NCBI RefSeq assembly: GCF_000485595.1
Contig: NW_014577067.1
Location: forward strand, 585,482-615,042
From: Priapulus caudatus
Lineage: Eukaryota > Priapulida > Priapulimorpha > Priapulimorphida > Priapulidae
Length of the DNA: 29,561 bases
Direction of reading: 5' to 3'
Of this stretch, positions 1 through 9,576 are shown in pieces. Made by a program: the position numbers and the translations under genes. The notes under the pieces were generated by a model, which worked only from the letters and a program-made list of their open reading frames with translations, did no database searches and was not told the DNA's origin. Within the stretch, counting starts at the first letter, position 1. Each line of letters starts with the position of its first letter.

Positions 1-38
1 GTGTGGGTGTGTGTGTGTGGGTGTGTGTGTGTGTGTGT

Positions 39-79
<41 letters not shown>
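1..79. repeat. (GT)n microsatellite
   Basis: Nearly pure GT dinucleotide repeat with occasional GGGT interruptions, cut by the window edge. Apparent reading frames through it (Cys-Val repeats) are translation artefacts of the repeat. Confidence 0.95.
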
Positions 80-288
80 TGTGTGCTACCTATGTGGCCG
101 CCATGCTGATCCATGGGATGAGAAACCGGACTTTCGCCCAGATCAATATAAAGTAAGGGCCTGTGTTACTCGTGATCGGCTCATCATCAATTCGTTATGA
201 ATGCTTACCCATAGATATCCTGTAATATATGTGGGTCCTATGATGCACACGTACATATAAGACATCTGATTTTATAATTCATATGATC

Positions 289-294
289 TTTATT
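289..294 (-). promoter_or_regulatory. polyadenylation signal AATAAA for the glycosyltransferase gene
   Basis: The minus strand reads AATAAA four bases after the TAA stop codon of the glycosyltransferase reading frame. The 3' UTR would be very short, about 20-40 nt. The match is exact, but its use is inferred. Confidence 0.5.
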
Positions 295-298
295 AAAA

Positions 299-1351
299 TT
301 ATTCAACGGGATAGCCGTCCCAATCCAGGCGTATAGTATTTGCAGAGAATTGTCCGTACGCTTCATTCCATGCAGCCAAAGGCTCAAAATCGCATTTTCC
401 CGTGTTTCTTAGTCTTGTCTTGCTTGTCGTCTCGATTGCCCGTCGCACGCACGCGAGTGTTTTGCTGGCGGGCAGGTTTGCGTACAACGTGAACAGATTG
501 TGTGTAGCCATGAAGTAATTCTGGTAGTATTCGATACTCATGGCATTCCGCCGCAGAAAATCTTTAGTAATCCAGGAATTCATGACAACATTCTGGTTCA
601 ATATATATGGAAGAAACTGACCAGTGTCTGCAGTTATATTTATCGTTGTCAGCAACCATTGTGTGAATTTCCTCCAGATACTCGGCATAGGAGCGTAGCC
701 GCTGTTTGAACAAAAGCGATAAAGAAAAGCCGTCTGATTCTCACAAACCGTGCATATGGGGTCGCGGTGCGTCAGGAGCATTTGGCCAGCTACTAACGTC
801 TCCCTGGACAGCGCAACGCCTCCAATCTCACGATGACCGCTGTAGGCGATAATGGCGGCTTTCAGCCACCGATAGTAATGTGGTGAGAGACGTTGATCGT
901 CTTCTAGTATCAGTCCGTAGTTACCGGGAGAGTCGTCCGGTTTCCAGCAGTCTAACCATTGCATGGTCACGCCGACGTTACGAGGGCGCACTGTCAACAC
1001 TTTCTCACCGTACGTGAACTGGAATCGCCCGGCCACCCGCACGGTCTGTCGATGTCCGGATAGCTCGTCACCAGCCTTCGCTCCATCGATGCAGATGTGC
1101 AGCGTGATGCTGTCGTGATCGTACTCCGCATTCTCCAGTGATTGTAGCAGACGCGACAGCGAGCCTGGACTATTGTACGTGAGCACTGTCACCTCCAGGT
1201 GAAAACTCTCTTTTTTACTCTTTTCAGAGTATCGCAAATTGTTTTTGTAGCCATTATTGACGTACACTTGCAGTAACTCAATCACGAATATTGCACCCAC
1301 TATAGTTCGTAAGCTAACCAACTTAAACACAGCTATACATGCACGCTCCAT
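299..1351 (-). CDS. intronless GT2-like glycosyltransferase, type II membrane protein
   Basis: A 350-codon uninterrupted frame. Residues about 6-31 form one hydrophobic segment after a short cytosolic start, the layout of a Golgi type II enzyme. From residue 51 comes a GT-A type nucleotide-sugar fold: the strand and loop FHLEVTVLTYNSPGSLSRLL, then IDGAKAG near 89, and an acidic metal-binding motif ILEDDQRLSP with E150-D151-D152. Two N-glycosylation sequons (NQT at 205, NIT at 238) fit a luminal catalytic domain. I recognise the fold (GT2-like glycosyltransferases that start with TYN.P..L.RLL.SL), not the exact enzyme; donor and acceptor are unknown. The start is the first ATG, directly before the membrane segment. 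A damaged second copy lies at 3838-5560. Lack of introns beside an intron-rich neighbour suggests a retrogene or a lineage-specific intronless family. Confidence 0.8.
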   Translation of the reverse strand: MERACIAVFKLVSLRTIVGAIFVIELLQVYVNNGYKNNLRYSEKSKKESFHLEVTVLTYNSPGSLSRLLQSLENAEYDHDSITLHICIDGAKAGDELSGHRQTVRVAGRFQFTYGEKVLTVRPRNVGVTMQWLDCWKPDDSPGNYGLILEDDQRLSPHYYRWLKAAIIAYSGHREIGGVALSRETLVAGQMLLTHRDPICTVCENQTAFLYRFCSNSGYAPMPSIWRKFTQWLLTTINITADTGQFLPYILNQNVVMNSWITKDFLRRNAMSIEYYQNYFMATHNLFTLYANLPASKTLACVRRAIETTSKTRLRNTGKCDFEPLAAWNEAYGQFSANTIRLDWDGYPVE

Positions 1352-1614
1352 ATTATATTAAACTCAAGATGTGGTTTAAACTGCAGCGATGTCTCGTAAG
1401 TTATTGCGATTCACGTTCAGTTGAATTCTGTACCGAGACCTTGAATATTAGGCCTAACGGTGAGGAAGCGCAACTAACCGTTGACATAAAAATAAAAAAC
1501 TACGCGGGAAACGGTTCAGACGCAGCGCTTGACCAAAAGGAAAAATACATTTGTTTACGTATGCGTGTCTCTGTATGGTCGTTCACCCGGACAGGGATGC
1601 GTGTAGCTCTAGTA

Positions 1615-1960
1615 CTATAGCCCTTGTTGGCACAGGGCAAACTATTTGCAGAGGGCAAACATGCAATGCGCATCAGCCCAGCTCACGCAAACAAACGTTA
1701 TTATTTTTAAAGATCTCTGTCACACACACACGCGCGCACGCACACGCACACGCGCACGCACACGCACACGCACACGCGCACGCACACGCACACGCACACG
1801 CACACACACAGACACACACACACACACACGCACGAACACGCACACGCACGCACGCACACACGCACGCACGCATGCACACACACACCACAGGCAGCAGAGA
1901 CACAGACGCCGCGCGTACCGCGCACAACGCATACGCACACGCACACGGCACAACACTATA
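1615..1960. repeat. unit 1 of a tandem duplication: 110-bp unique part plus CA/CG microsatellite
   Basis: A 110-bp sequence (starting cccttgttggcaca and containing cgttattatttttaaagat) is followed by about 190 bp of alternating CA and CG dinucleotides. The same unique part recurs at 1967-2070 and, damaged, at 5883-5995, each time followed by CA-rich DNA. Long Thr-His-Arg or Cys-Val frames here are artefacts of the repeat. Confidence 0.85.
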
Positions 1961-2460
1961 CTAATACCCCTTGTTGGCACAGCGGCAAACTAGTTTGCAG
2001 AGGACAAACATGGCAATGTGCACAGCCTGCTCACGCCAAACAAACGTTATTATTTTTAAAGATTTCTCTCCACACCACGCACGCGCGCGACGCACACGCA
2101 TAGCACGCGCAGCCGCCACACACACAGCCACGCACACACGACACAGACACGACGCACACGACGCACGCACGCATTGCAACACACACCACACAGCTACCGA
2201 CACACAGACACAAGACACAGACCGCCGCGGCCATACCACGCCACGACCATACGCACGACGCACGCGCACGCCAACGGACCACAACGCACACATGCCACAC
2301 GCACACAGCAGACACGCCACGACCACACCGCACAACACAGACACGGTACGCCGCAACCGCCACGCACTCACACACAACTCAGCACTACGCCGCACGCACG
2401 CACGCACGCACACACGAAGACACACACACGAGCACACCATTGTTTGGCCACACACCACAC
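1961..2460. repeat. unit 2 of the tandem duplication with degenerate CA/CG-rich tract
   Basis: The first 110 bases match unit 1 with scattered single-base insertions and substitutions. They are followed by about 380 bp of imperfect CA/CG-rich alternating purine-pyrimidine sequence, then (TA)n near 2468-2480. No gene is present. Confidence 0.8.
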
Positions 2461-3837
2461 ACACCACATATATATATATAGTAATAATAATAATATGCAC
2501 AATACATGTGTAAATTTAGTAGTTCAGTACCTACTAAACACTGAATAAGTGCAGTTATTATCAGGTGATCAACTGTGAACTAATGAGCAAATACACTTTA
2601 TAGATACACAGGGCCAGCAGCTGGTTTGCTGCTGGGTCTTGTAATAGCTGACCAATACACTTGGTAACGGAGCTGTGTGTGGAATTACGAAATAAAATAT
2701 TTCGTCTATCCACAGGATTTCTTTTCCTGTGGGTCGAAATTTTGAACGTGGTTTTTAATTGCTGGAGACTGAATCTGGTGCCGATCGCAAAAATATGGTA
2801 GGCACCCAAGAGAAAATTCTCGATCGGATCGGAAGATGTGTGTGAAATTACTTGTAGTTCCAATTATTTTGTGAGGAAACAGAGAACTAGGAAGTGGACG
2901 TCAAAAATAAATATATGAACCCTAATAAAACAACGCCACTCTGTACATGTGTCCCTCGACCTTTTCCCTACTCCTTCCTCTCCCAACCACCTCCAGCCTT
3001 CACAGTTCGCTTTTCTGCTCTTGCCACTCCTCCGCCTCCACTGTTCCTTTCCTTCCCCATTATATTTTCCCACATTCTCCTACCCTCCACCTCCTACAAT
3101 ATTCTCTACATCAGTCACCCTTCATTTCTTTTCCATACACGCCCACTTGGCTCTCTCCCTTCCTTTCTGGCTTTCCACCTTTGCGTGAATCTGTACCCCA
3201 TCTCAACTTTCTCCATATCCCTCCTCCTTCTCATCCATCATATTATTTCCTCCCTTTTGCTGAGCCACCTTTTCAGGGCCGGCTTCAGAAATGGTGAGGC
3301 CCTAAGCTATGGGAAGCTATACATGCCCTATTTGGCAATTGTAAACAGAGAATAAGGCTGTTAACAACTGAACTTGGCAAGAATGCCGCCAATATGCATA
3401 ACAAGCTCGTGCGGGGTTGCGGGAAGGGTAGATACAATAATGTCACCCAACTAGAGTAGGGGTGGTTATATAATGTAACCCTACTCTTGTTGGGTTACAT
3501 TACTGTAGCTAGGGGAAGGGTTGCTCCTTTCGAACTTGTATGCCTATGTTGACAATATGCCTGCTGTTACTCAGTTTCAAGACATTTATTAACAGAAATA
3601 TAATACTGGAAATTCGTACCCAGTGAGTCGATTAAATGAATGTAAGCCAAGGCAAGCCCAATCAATAAGGAGTAAATTATTAGCTAGAAGATTAGTTCTT
3701 ATTTTGATCTCTAGGAGGCGCGTGCTCCCTGTTGCATGTTTTGATTTCTACTTAGAAGAATATATACATTGGTGTCTATTGCATCTAACAAGGTATTTGA
3801 CGATAATCCTGCCTACGTTCCATAAAACTAAAATTAG
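2461..3837. other. non-coding stretch with a pyrimidine-rich tract and small hairpins
   Basis: No gene was found. The sequence holds short hairpins at 2614-2636 (ccagcagc / gctgctgg) and 2710-2732 (ccacagga / tcctgtgg), a C/T-rich tract at about 2940-3265, a CAGGGCCGGCTTCAG motif at about 3275 that resembles a hAT-type transposon end without a visible partner, and the nested hairpin at 3438-3502. Serine/proline-rich frames in the C/T tract are compositional. Confidence 0.6.
3438..3502. repeat. nested inverted repeat (hairpin)
   Basis: The arm at 3438-3462 (taatgtcacccaactagag...) is the near-perfect complement of 3478-3502 (...ctcttgttgggttacatta). An inner perfect 11-bp stem (taatgtaaccc at 3472-3482 against gggttacatta at 3492-3502) competes for the right arm. 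It looks like a tiny fold-back repeat. Confidence 0.7.
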
Positions 3838-3914
3838 CCTCGATTGCCCGGCGCACGTACGCGAGCGTATTGCTGGCGGGCAGGTTTGCGTACAACGTGA
3901 ACAGATTGTGGGTA
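3838..3914 (-). pseudogene. fragment of a second glycosyltransferase copy (C-terminal part)
   Basis: These 77 bases match 430-508 of the intact glycosyltransferase gene almost base for base (cgattgcccg, gcgagcgt, gctggcgggcaggtttgcgtacaacgtgaacagattgtg). The match stops abruptly before the minisatellite. The rest of the copy resumes at about 4940. The section equivalent to about 510-795 of the intact gene is missing, replaced by the repeat array. Confidence 0.85.
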
Positions 3915-3958
3915 TAACCTAGACCGACCAGGCTGTGCGACCAGATAACATGCTGACC

Positions 3959-4603
3959 TTGGGCCAACGTTGGCCCAACGGCTGTCTTCAGCCCATGTAA
4001 TGCCATCGTTGGCCCAACGGATTTTTGCTCGGCGGGGCAACGTTGGCAGCCGACGTTGGCAGCCGACGTTGGCCCAACATTGGCCCAACGTTGGGCCAAC
4101 GTCGGGCCAACGTTTGCCCAACGTCATTTTGCCAACGTTGGCCGGAACGGATTTTTGCACGGCGGGCCAACGTTGGCCCAACGTCATATTGCCAACGTTG
4201 GCCCAACGTCATATTTCCAACGTTGGCCCAACGTCATATTGCCAACGTTGGCCCAACGTCATATTTCCAACGTTGGCCCAACGTCATTTGCCAACGTTGG
4301 CCCTACGGATTTTTGCTCGGCGGGCGAACGTTGACCCAACGTCGGCCAGCCAACGTTGGCCCAACGTCATTTTGCCAACGTTGGCCCTACGGATTTTTGC
4401 TCGGCGGGCCAACGTTGACCCAACGTCGACCAGCCAACGTTGGCCCAACGTCTTTTTGCCAACGTTGGCCCAACGGATTTTTGGTCTGCGCGCCAACGTT
4501 GGTCCAACGTCCTATTGCCAACGTCAGACAGCCAACCTTGGCCCAACGTCAGACAGCCAACGTTGGCCCAACGGCTTTTTGTTCAGCGTGCCAACGTTGA
4601 TTT
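3959..4603. repeat. minisatellite built on the palindromic core caacgttggcccaacg
   Basis: About 25-bp units (core ccaacgttggcccaacgtc plus a variable linker such as atattg, attttg or agacag) repeat over about 645 bp. A longer unit carrying ggatttttgctcggcggg recurs several times. The core contains overlapping palindromes (caacgttg and gttggcccaac), so either strand can fold. Frames rich in NVGPT/QRWP are read-through of the repeat, not proteins. Confidence 0.95.
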
Positions 4604-4630
4604 CCCGCTCAAACACTCCCTCTTTGATTT

Positions 4631-4815
4631 TCTCTCTCTCTCTCTCTCTCTCTCTTCTCCTCACACACACACACACACAAAACAACCATAACCCTACACG
4701 CACGGCGCACGCGCGCGCCCCCCCAAACACCCCCTTTCTCCTCTCTCTCACACGCCACACACACGGCACACGACACAGCACCACACACACCACACGACAG
4801 CGACACACACGGTGG
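4631..4815. repeat. (CT)n, (CA)n and CA/CG-rich microsatellites
   Basis: A (TC)n run at 4631-4655 is followed by (CA)9 at 4662-4679 and a degenerate CA/CG-rich stretch to about 4815, with CTCT-rich sequence continuing to about 4925. With the preceding minisatellite this forms about 1 kb of simple sequence splitting the pseudogene. Confidence 0.9.
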
Positions 4816-4939
4816 CGGGGCGCACTAACCTCTCTCCTCGCTCTCTCTACTCTCCTCTCTCTGTCAGGTCTCTCCTCATCTGACACATAGCAACACTCCC
4901 TCTCTGGTCACTCTCTCACTCTCTCAGCTCACAGCGTCA

Positions 4940-5560
4940 CACGGCGCAACGCCCTCCAAATGCCACGATAACCGGCTGTCCGGCGATAAGTGGCGCTTCA
5001 GCCAACCCGATAGTTAATGTGGTGAGAGACGTAGACTCGTCTTGCTAGTATCAGTCGTAGTTACCGGGAGAGTCGTACTCGGTCTTCCAGCAGTCTAACT
5101 GCATTGCAATGGTCACGTCGACTTTCGCGAGGCGCTCTGTAAACTTTCTCAACCCGTACTGACCCGGATCGCCCCGCACGCCGCACGGTCAGTCACGATG
5201 TCTGGATAGCCGTCACGCACCCCCACAACCCGCAGCCCCACCTTCGCTCCATGCGACTGCAATGATGGGCAGCGTGGCATGCCGTAGTAGATCGTACCTA
5301 CACCGCCAGTCCCTCTCCCACGTGATTGTTAGGCATGGCACCGCGACAGCGAGCCCGTGGACTACTTGCTACGTGACGCACCTGCACCCCACGCTTCCAG
5401 GTGAGAACTCTCTTTTTTAAAACTCTTTTCGAAGAGTGATCGCAAATGTTTCGTATGCCAATTACGACCGTAGACCAACTTGCCAGTAACCTCACTCCAG
5501 AATATCTGCACCAGCCACCTATAGGTTCGTAAGCTAACCAACCTTTAAACACAAAGCCAT
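4940..5560 (-). pseudogene. degenerate second copy of the glycosyltransferase gene (N-terminal two thirds)
   Basis: The stretch aligns in order with 800-1351 of the intact gene; for example gatagttaatgtggtgagagacg, gtagttaccgggagagtcg and gttcgtaagctaaccaac recur. Dozens of one- or few-base insertions destroy the frame, so no long open frame survives and the start codon context is lost. Because the differences are mostly insertions rather than substitutions, uncorrected sequencing error is as likely as true decay. Homology continues upstream of the start to about 6000. Confidence 0.85.
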
Positions 5561-6000
5561 CAATGACTGCCACAGAGAAGCGCCCCATATAATCCAGACA
5601 CTACTATACTATTATATTAATGGTCTCGTAAGTCTATATGCGATTCACGTTCAGACTTGAATTCTAAGTAGGCCGAGACCTGAGTATTAAGGCCTAACGG
5701 TGAGAAAGCGCAAAACCTAACCCGCTTGACACAATAAAAGAATACAGAAAACTTACGGCGGGAAACCTGTCAGACGCAAGCGCGCTGACCAAAGAAAATA
5801 CATCTTTGTTACGTATGCGTGTCTTTTGTATGGCTCGTCACGGGTGGCAACGCGGACAGGGATGCGTGAAGCTCTAGTACTATAGCCCTTGTTGCACCAC
5901 GGGCAAACTATTTGGCAGAGGGCAAACACATGCAATGCGCAACCAGCTCAGACGCTCACGCAAACAAACGTTTAATTATTTTTAAAGAATCATCTGTCAC
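5561..6000. repeat. duplicated 5' flank of the glycosyltransferase gene
   Basis: The copy of 1352-1725 continues collinearly (cgattcacgttcag, aggcctaacggtgag, acagggatgcgtg, agctctagtactatagccc, aacaaacgtt...ttatttttaaaga). The duplicated block is therefore a segmental duplication that includes upstream DNA, not a processed copy. Confidence 0.85.
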
Positions 6001-6189
6001 CACACCCCGCGGCCCGCCACTGCCTGAGGTCGCGGAGGGACCAGCATGCGCGTTTCCCGCAAATCTCCGGTAAAGGTATTTATTCGCCAGCGAACACACG
6101 AAAATCCGGCCCACAGAATTGGCAAAAGGGGTAGTATTTGACTTTTCACCCGGATATGTCTTAACAAGTGGCCGCATGCGGACAGCGAC

Positions 6190-7490
6190 TCCGTGCCCCA
6201 ATACTAACTCTTCACTCGCGGTGACCTCTGTGTGGATTGGTGGGATTCTAGTAAACCCTGTTAGTCCGCAAATGTGTTCACGATACACGCCGATAAACAG
6301 TGAATGCACAGTGATGGTATCAGGACCTTCTCCAAAGAACTGTCGTTGAGATCGTTTAATGTAAAGTTGCCACCGAGAATGGCGCGTACGTTTAAGTGTC
6401 CTTCAGATTAAAGAGTTGGAAGCTCAGCCATCATACGTGGTAGCAACAATATCCCTGCAAGAACAGAATAGGTAACACCATCCATTTACCTTGACGACAA
6501 GCCTACCAGGCTGCGCATAGAGAGACGCCCACCTGTAGCCAATTTAAGGCAAAAACATCCACAGTCACACAACACATGCACTGCAGTAGCCACTGCGCAG
6601 TGGCATACGTTACATGTAACATACTGACACCTACGAAATGCCAAATATAAATATACAACGATTTAAGGAGGCCATAAACCTTACTTTACCAAATTTAGCT
6701 TTTGAAACTTTCACTGGTGACACTTTGTAATGCCTCATAACATTCCAGCATGTATACTGATTGCTACGTCGACGGCAACGACCCGGCCCCGTCCAAATTC
6801 TGTGTCTAACAGCAGCACGTATGCACAACAAATCGCAACTGCTTTAACCCCTGACCCTCCTCTTCGAAGGTCAAAAGGTATAGCGACTCATCCGCCCAAC
6901 ACCTCCACTCACCCCTTCCAGACTCAACAACATGTGCCACCAGAAAGTCGATTCATGTCTTTCAATAATGCCATAAAGAATGCAGTCAACGCTGAAAAAC
7001 AAAAAAGTTTTCAAATCGCCTACCCGTCGAGATCCGATGTCCTCAGAAAAGTTAAAATCTAGCCCTGTGGCCCGCAATCATGACCTTTGGCACTGTGGAC
7101 CTCACTAATTTCGCACAGTGATGGCTTTTCCTACCCATGAAATGGCTATACACCCGACTAATCACGGCAGCCTAGGTCCGAGACGAGACCGTTTAGATTT
7201 GCTGCCCGCAATGTCTGCCATTTCCGTACCCTCCATAGCTTAAGCTTAAGGAGTGAATGTCCCCCTTCTTTTACAACTCTTGACCTTTCGACCCCCAGCT
7301 CGACAGCCAACTCGTTTGACGATCCCCCCCCAACGACCGACAATCGTGACCGTCACGCCAAGCACGGTTAAGCTTTGTGCCCAAACTCGTTGACCGGACG
7401 AAACCCGAGCGACCGGACGGACTGACGGACGCCCACACGACGATTCAAACGCGATTCTACAAGCTGCAGTCTGACTATGTTCAGATGAGC
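6190..7490 (+). repeat. dispersed repeat copy A (insertion-riddled)
   Basis: Collinear with copy B at about 9720-11175: both share ggtgggattctagtaaaccctgttag, taaagttgccac, acccctgaccctcctctt and end near gatgagctaaaaa. Copy A is longer, mostly through single-base insertions. It lacks the 381-bp MITE present in copy B, so it shows the empty site near 6553-6560. The 3' boundary gagctaaaaa at about 7480-7490 is the same in copies C and D. No protein-coding frame is convincing. Confidence 0.8.
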
Positions 7491-8154
7491 TAAAAAAGGG
7501 GTGTCTTTCCTCTCCTCGTCAATTTCATCTTGAATATCATAGACAAACTTATCAAATCACCAACGAGACCTAACACTCATCCTCGCGCAAATCCCCCCCC
7601 GCTAGTTAACTCTACTCGCAAACACCACTCATCTACAGGATTATTTAATTTTGAACTGTAAAAAACTAACGTACGCCGGCCGCCCCCCCCCCTCACCTTC
7701 ACCCCCATCACACTACACTAGCGCGAAACACTCCAACCGTACGTCGAGAGAGCTCATCCGCTACCATATAGACCAGTTCAAACCCCCCACCACCCCACGC
7801 CCGATACCCACTAACCGTCCACTACAACGCCGGTTGGAATGAGACAGCGACCTCACCATGACGCTAGGGGTACATTGAGGGCAGTGCTCTCCAGGATTTA
7901 GGCGGCGTTCTCCCCCAGGCAGAGGAAAACACCCCGCAAAAAACCCGCGAAAGGGGGTTCAGCGAAATAGTGAGCAGTCCTGAGATAGGGCGGGGTTCTT
8001 TCAAAGGGAGGGAACGAGGCACATAACCATTGCGTACCTAAATAACACTGAGTGGGGGGGGCGGTCCTGTCACACAACTACCACGCACCGCCGCATGCCA
8101 CACGCACAAAACAGCACACAGCACGACGCCCCACGCAGGCACGCACAGGCGCGA

Positions 8155-8245
8155 CAACACACACACCACAACACACACACACACGACACACGACAACACA
8201 CACACAGCACACACCACACACACACACACACAACACACAACACAG
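8155..8245. repeat. (CA)n-rich microsatellite
   Basis: Interrupted CA repeats (acacacac separated by ga, ag or aa) within a broader A/C-rich tract from 8090 to 8330. Confidence 0.85.
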
Positions 8246-8918
8246 GCAGCCCACCACGCGGCGCGTAACCAGACACGCGCGCGTACCCGCACCACCGCAT
8301 AGACGCGACACATCACGCACGACCGACGCACGGCTTCGGTTACGCCAGTCAGCCGAGGACGGGCAGGATCAGTCGACGTACCAACTGAGCCGAGGGAGTC
8401 GCGTGGAAGGCGATAGGGAGGCACCTGGAGAGTCGGGCCCGGCGCGCTCGAAGAGGAGGCCGGACGACGAGCACGGAGCAGCGAGGGGTACAATCTACAC
8501 TCGAGGCGGCACACACACGCACCAGCAGCGCACACACACTAATGTATGCCGTCTCTCGTTGGGGTGTTCCGATAATTTTGCTCCACAGCTGTGCAGCGCA
8601 GTGCTTGGTTGTGCTTTATACCCCGCCAGACCAGCAATGCTTTGGTGTGTGCGTGTGTGTCGCATGAAAGGATTTGGACCCGATCTAAAAGTTTGGTGCA
8701 GGTTTCCGATGAATCCCGAAGTTTCTTCGGGCACATATCTTTTTAGAAAATTGCCTCTAAAAGTCACTTTACCATCGAAAAATCGCGTTTTAACGTAGCG
8801 GAATGTATTCGGGACGTACAGAAGAGGCCCCAGCTCGATTCGCGTGAGAATACGTGGCATGGTTTCGGAGGAGATACGGAAAACGACACTTCGGCTCTTT
8901 CTACTATTATATAGTAGA

Positions 8919-8943
8919 GATATATATATATATATATATATAT
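8919..8943. repeat. (AT)n microsatellite
   Basis: An uninterrupted run of about 12 AT units, directly after the palindrome ctactattatatagtag (8901-8917 region). Confidence 0.95.
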
Positions 8944-9576
8944 GAATGCCCAATATTCTTATGCAAGTACCCGAGAGCACATTTGAGATGGTGTGACACA
9001 TATCACATTTTTTACCAACAACCATTATTTATTTGCCATAAAAAACTATTGTATAATCATCCATTCATTGATAGAATTCAATTTCCTGGTTCTGCGAGTG
9101 GCATAAAATTAAGTATTGCAGAAAAATTCACACAGATACCCTCGCATAATGAACATATCTATATACTCAACTACAGCTACTACTACTACTTTAGTATCGA
9201 TATGTTCGTGCTCATGTGCACACACTCACATAGACACGCCATGGTTAGACGTGAACTACTAGTACACTCATAAACAGCTTGGCCACGTTTCCTGATCTAA
9301 AGCAGTGATACGGATGACAGAAAACTAGGATTAGGGCTATTGTCTGAAAGATTAGAATAAATATATCGACGGTGCACATGACATAAGTGGAATAAATGTG
9401 TATCTTTTTTTCTTTAAAAAAGTCAGTATGCCTGTTTTGCACAACGAACATTATATCATACGCTAGAATCATTCATCATTCCCGTTGAAGGAACAGATTC
9501 TTGCAGTCACAAATACTGTAAAATGGGAAAAAATATTTCGAATTTACCAAGCATTTTTAAATACCTATGAACATGA

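Larger units (their letters stand above)
7491..9576. other. non-coding stretch with C-rich, CA/CG-rich and AT microsatellites
   Basis: No gene was supported. C-rich runs occur near 7590 and 7680; a CA-rich microsatellite lies at about 8155-8245. A minus-strand frame over roughly 8560-8890 (containing TRIELGPLLYVPNTFRYVK) looks protein-like but matches no family I know and runs into simple repeats at both ends. An (AT)n run lies at 8919-8943 beside the palindrome ctactattatatagtag. Confidence 0.5.

Noticed and set aside
1551-2548. Overlapping Thr-His-Arg and Cys-Val-rich frames on both strands
   Set aside because: Dinucleotide repeats lack stop codons in most frames; no domain or splice context.
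3275-3310. hAT transposon end CAGGGCCGGCTTCAG
   Set aside because: The motif resembles a terminal repeat, but no inverted partner or target duplication was found nearby.
2894-3355. 153-codon Ser/Pro/Phe-rich frame in the pyrimidine tract
   Set aside because: Two further overlapping frames are equally open; C/T-rich composition explains it.
3959-4890. Frames up to 306 codons rich in ANVGPT/QRWP across the minisatellite
   Set aside because: Three different frames are open and all translate the same 25-bp repeat. This is a property of the repeat, not coding sequence.
6119-6349. Short plus-strand frame and its homologue at 9567-9866
   Set aside because: The two copies keep similar words only in part and the frame is broken by indels; no recognised domain. 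Treated as repeat sequence.
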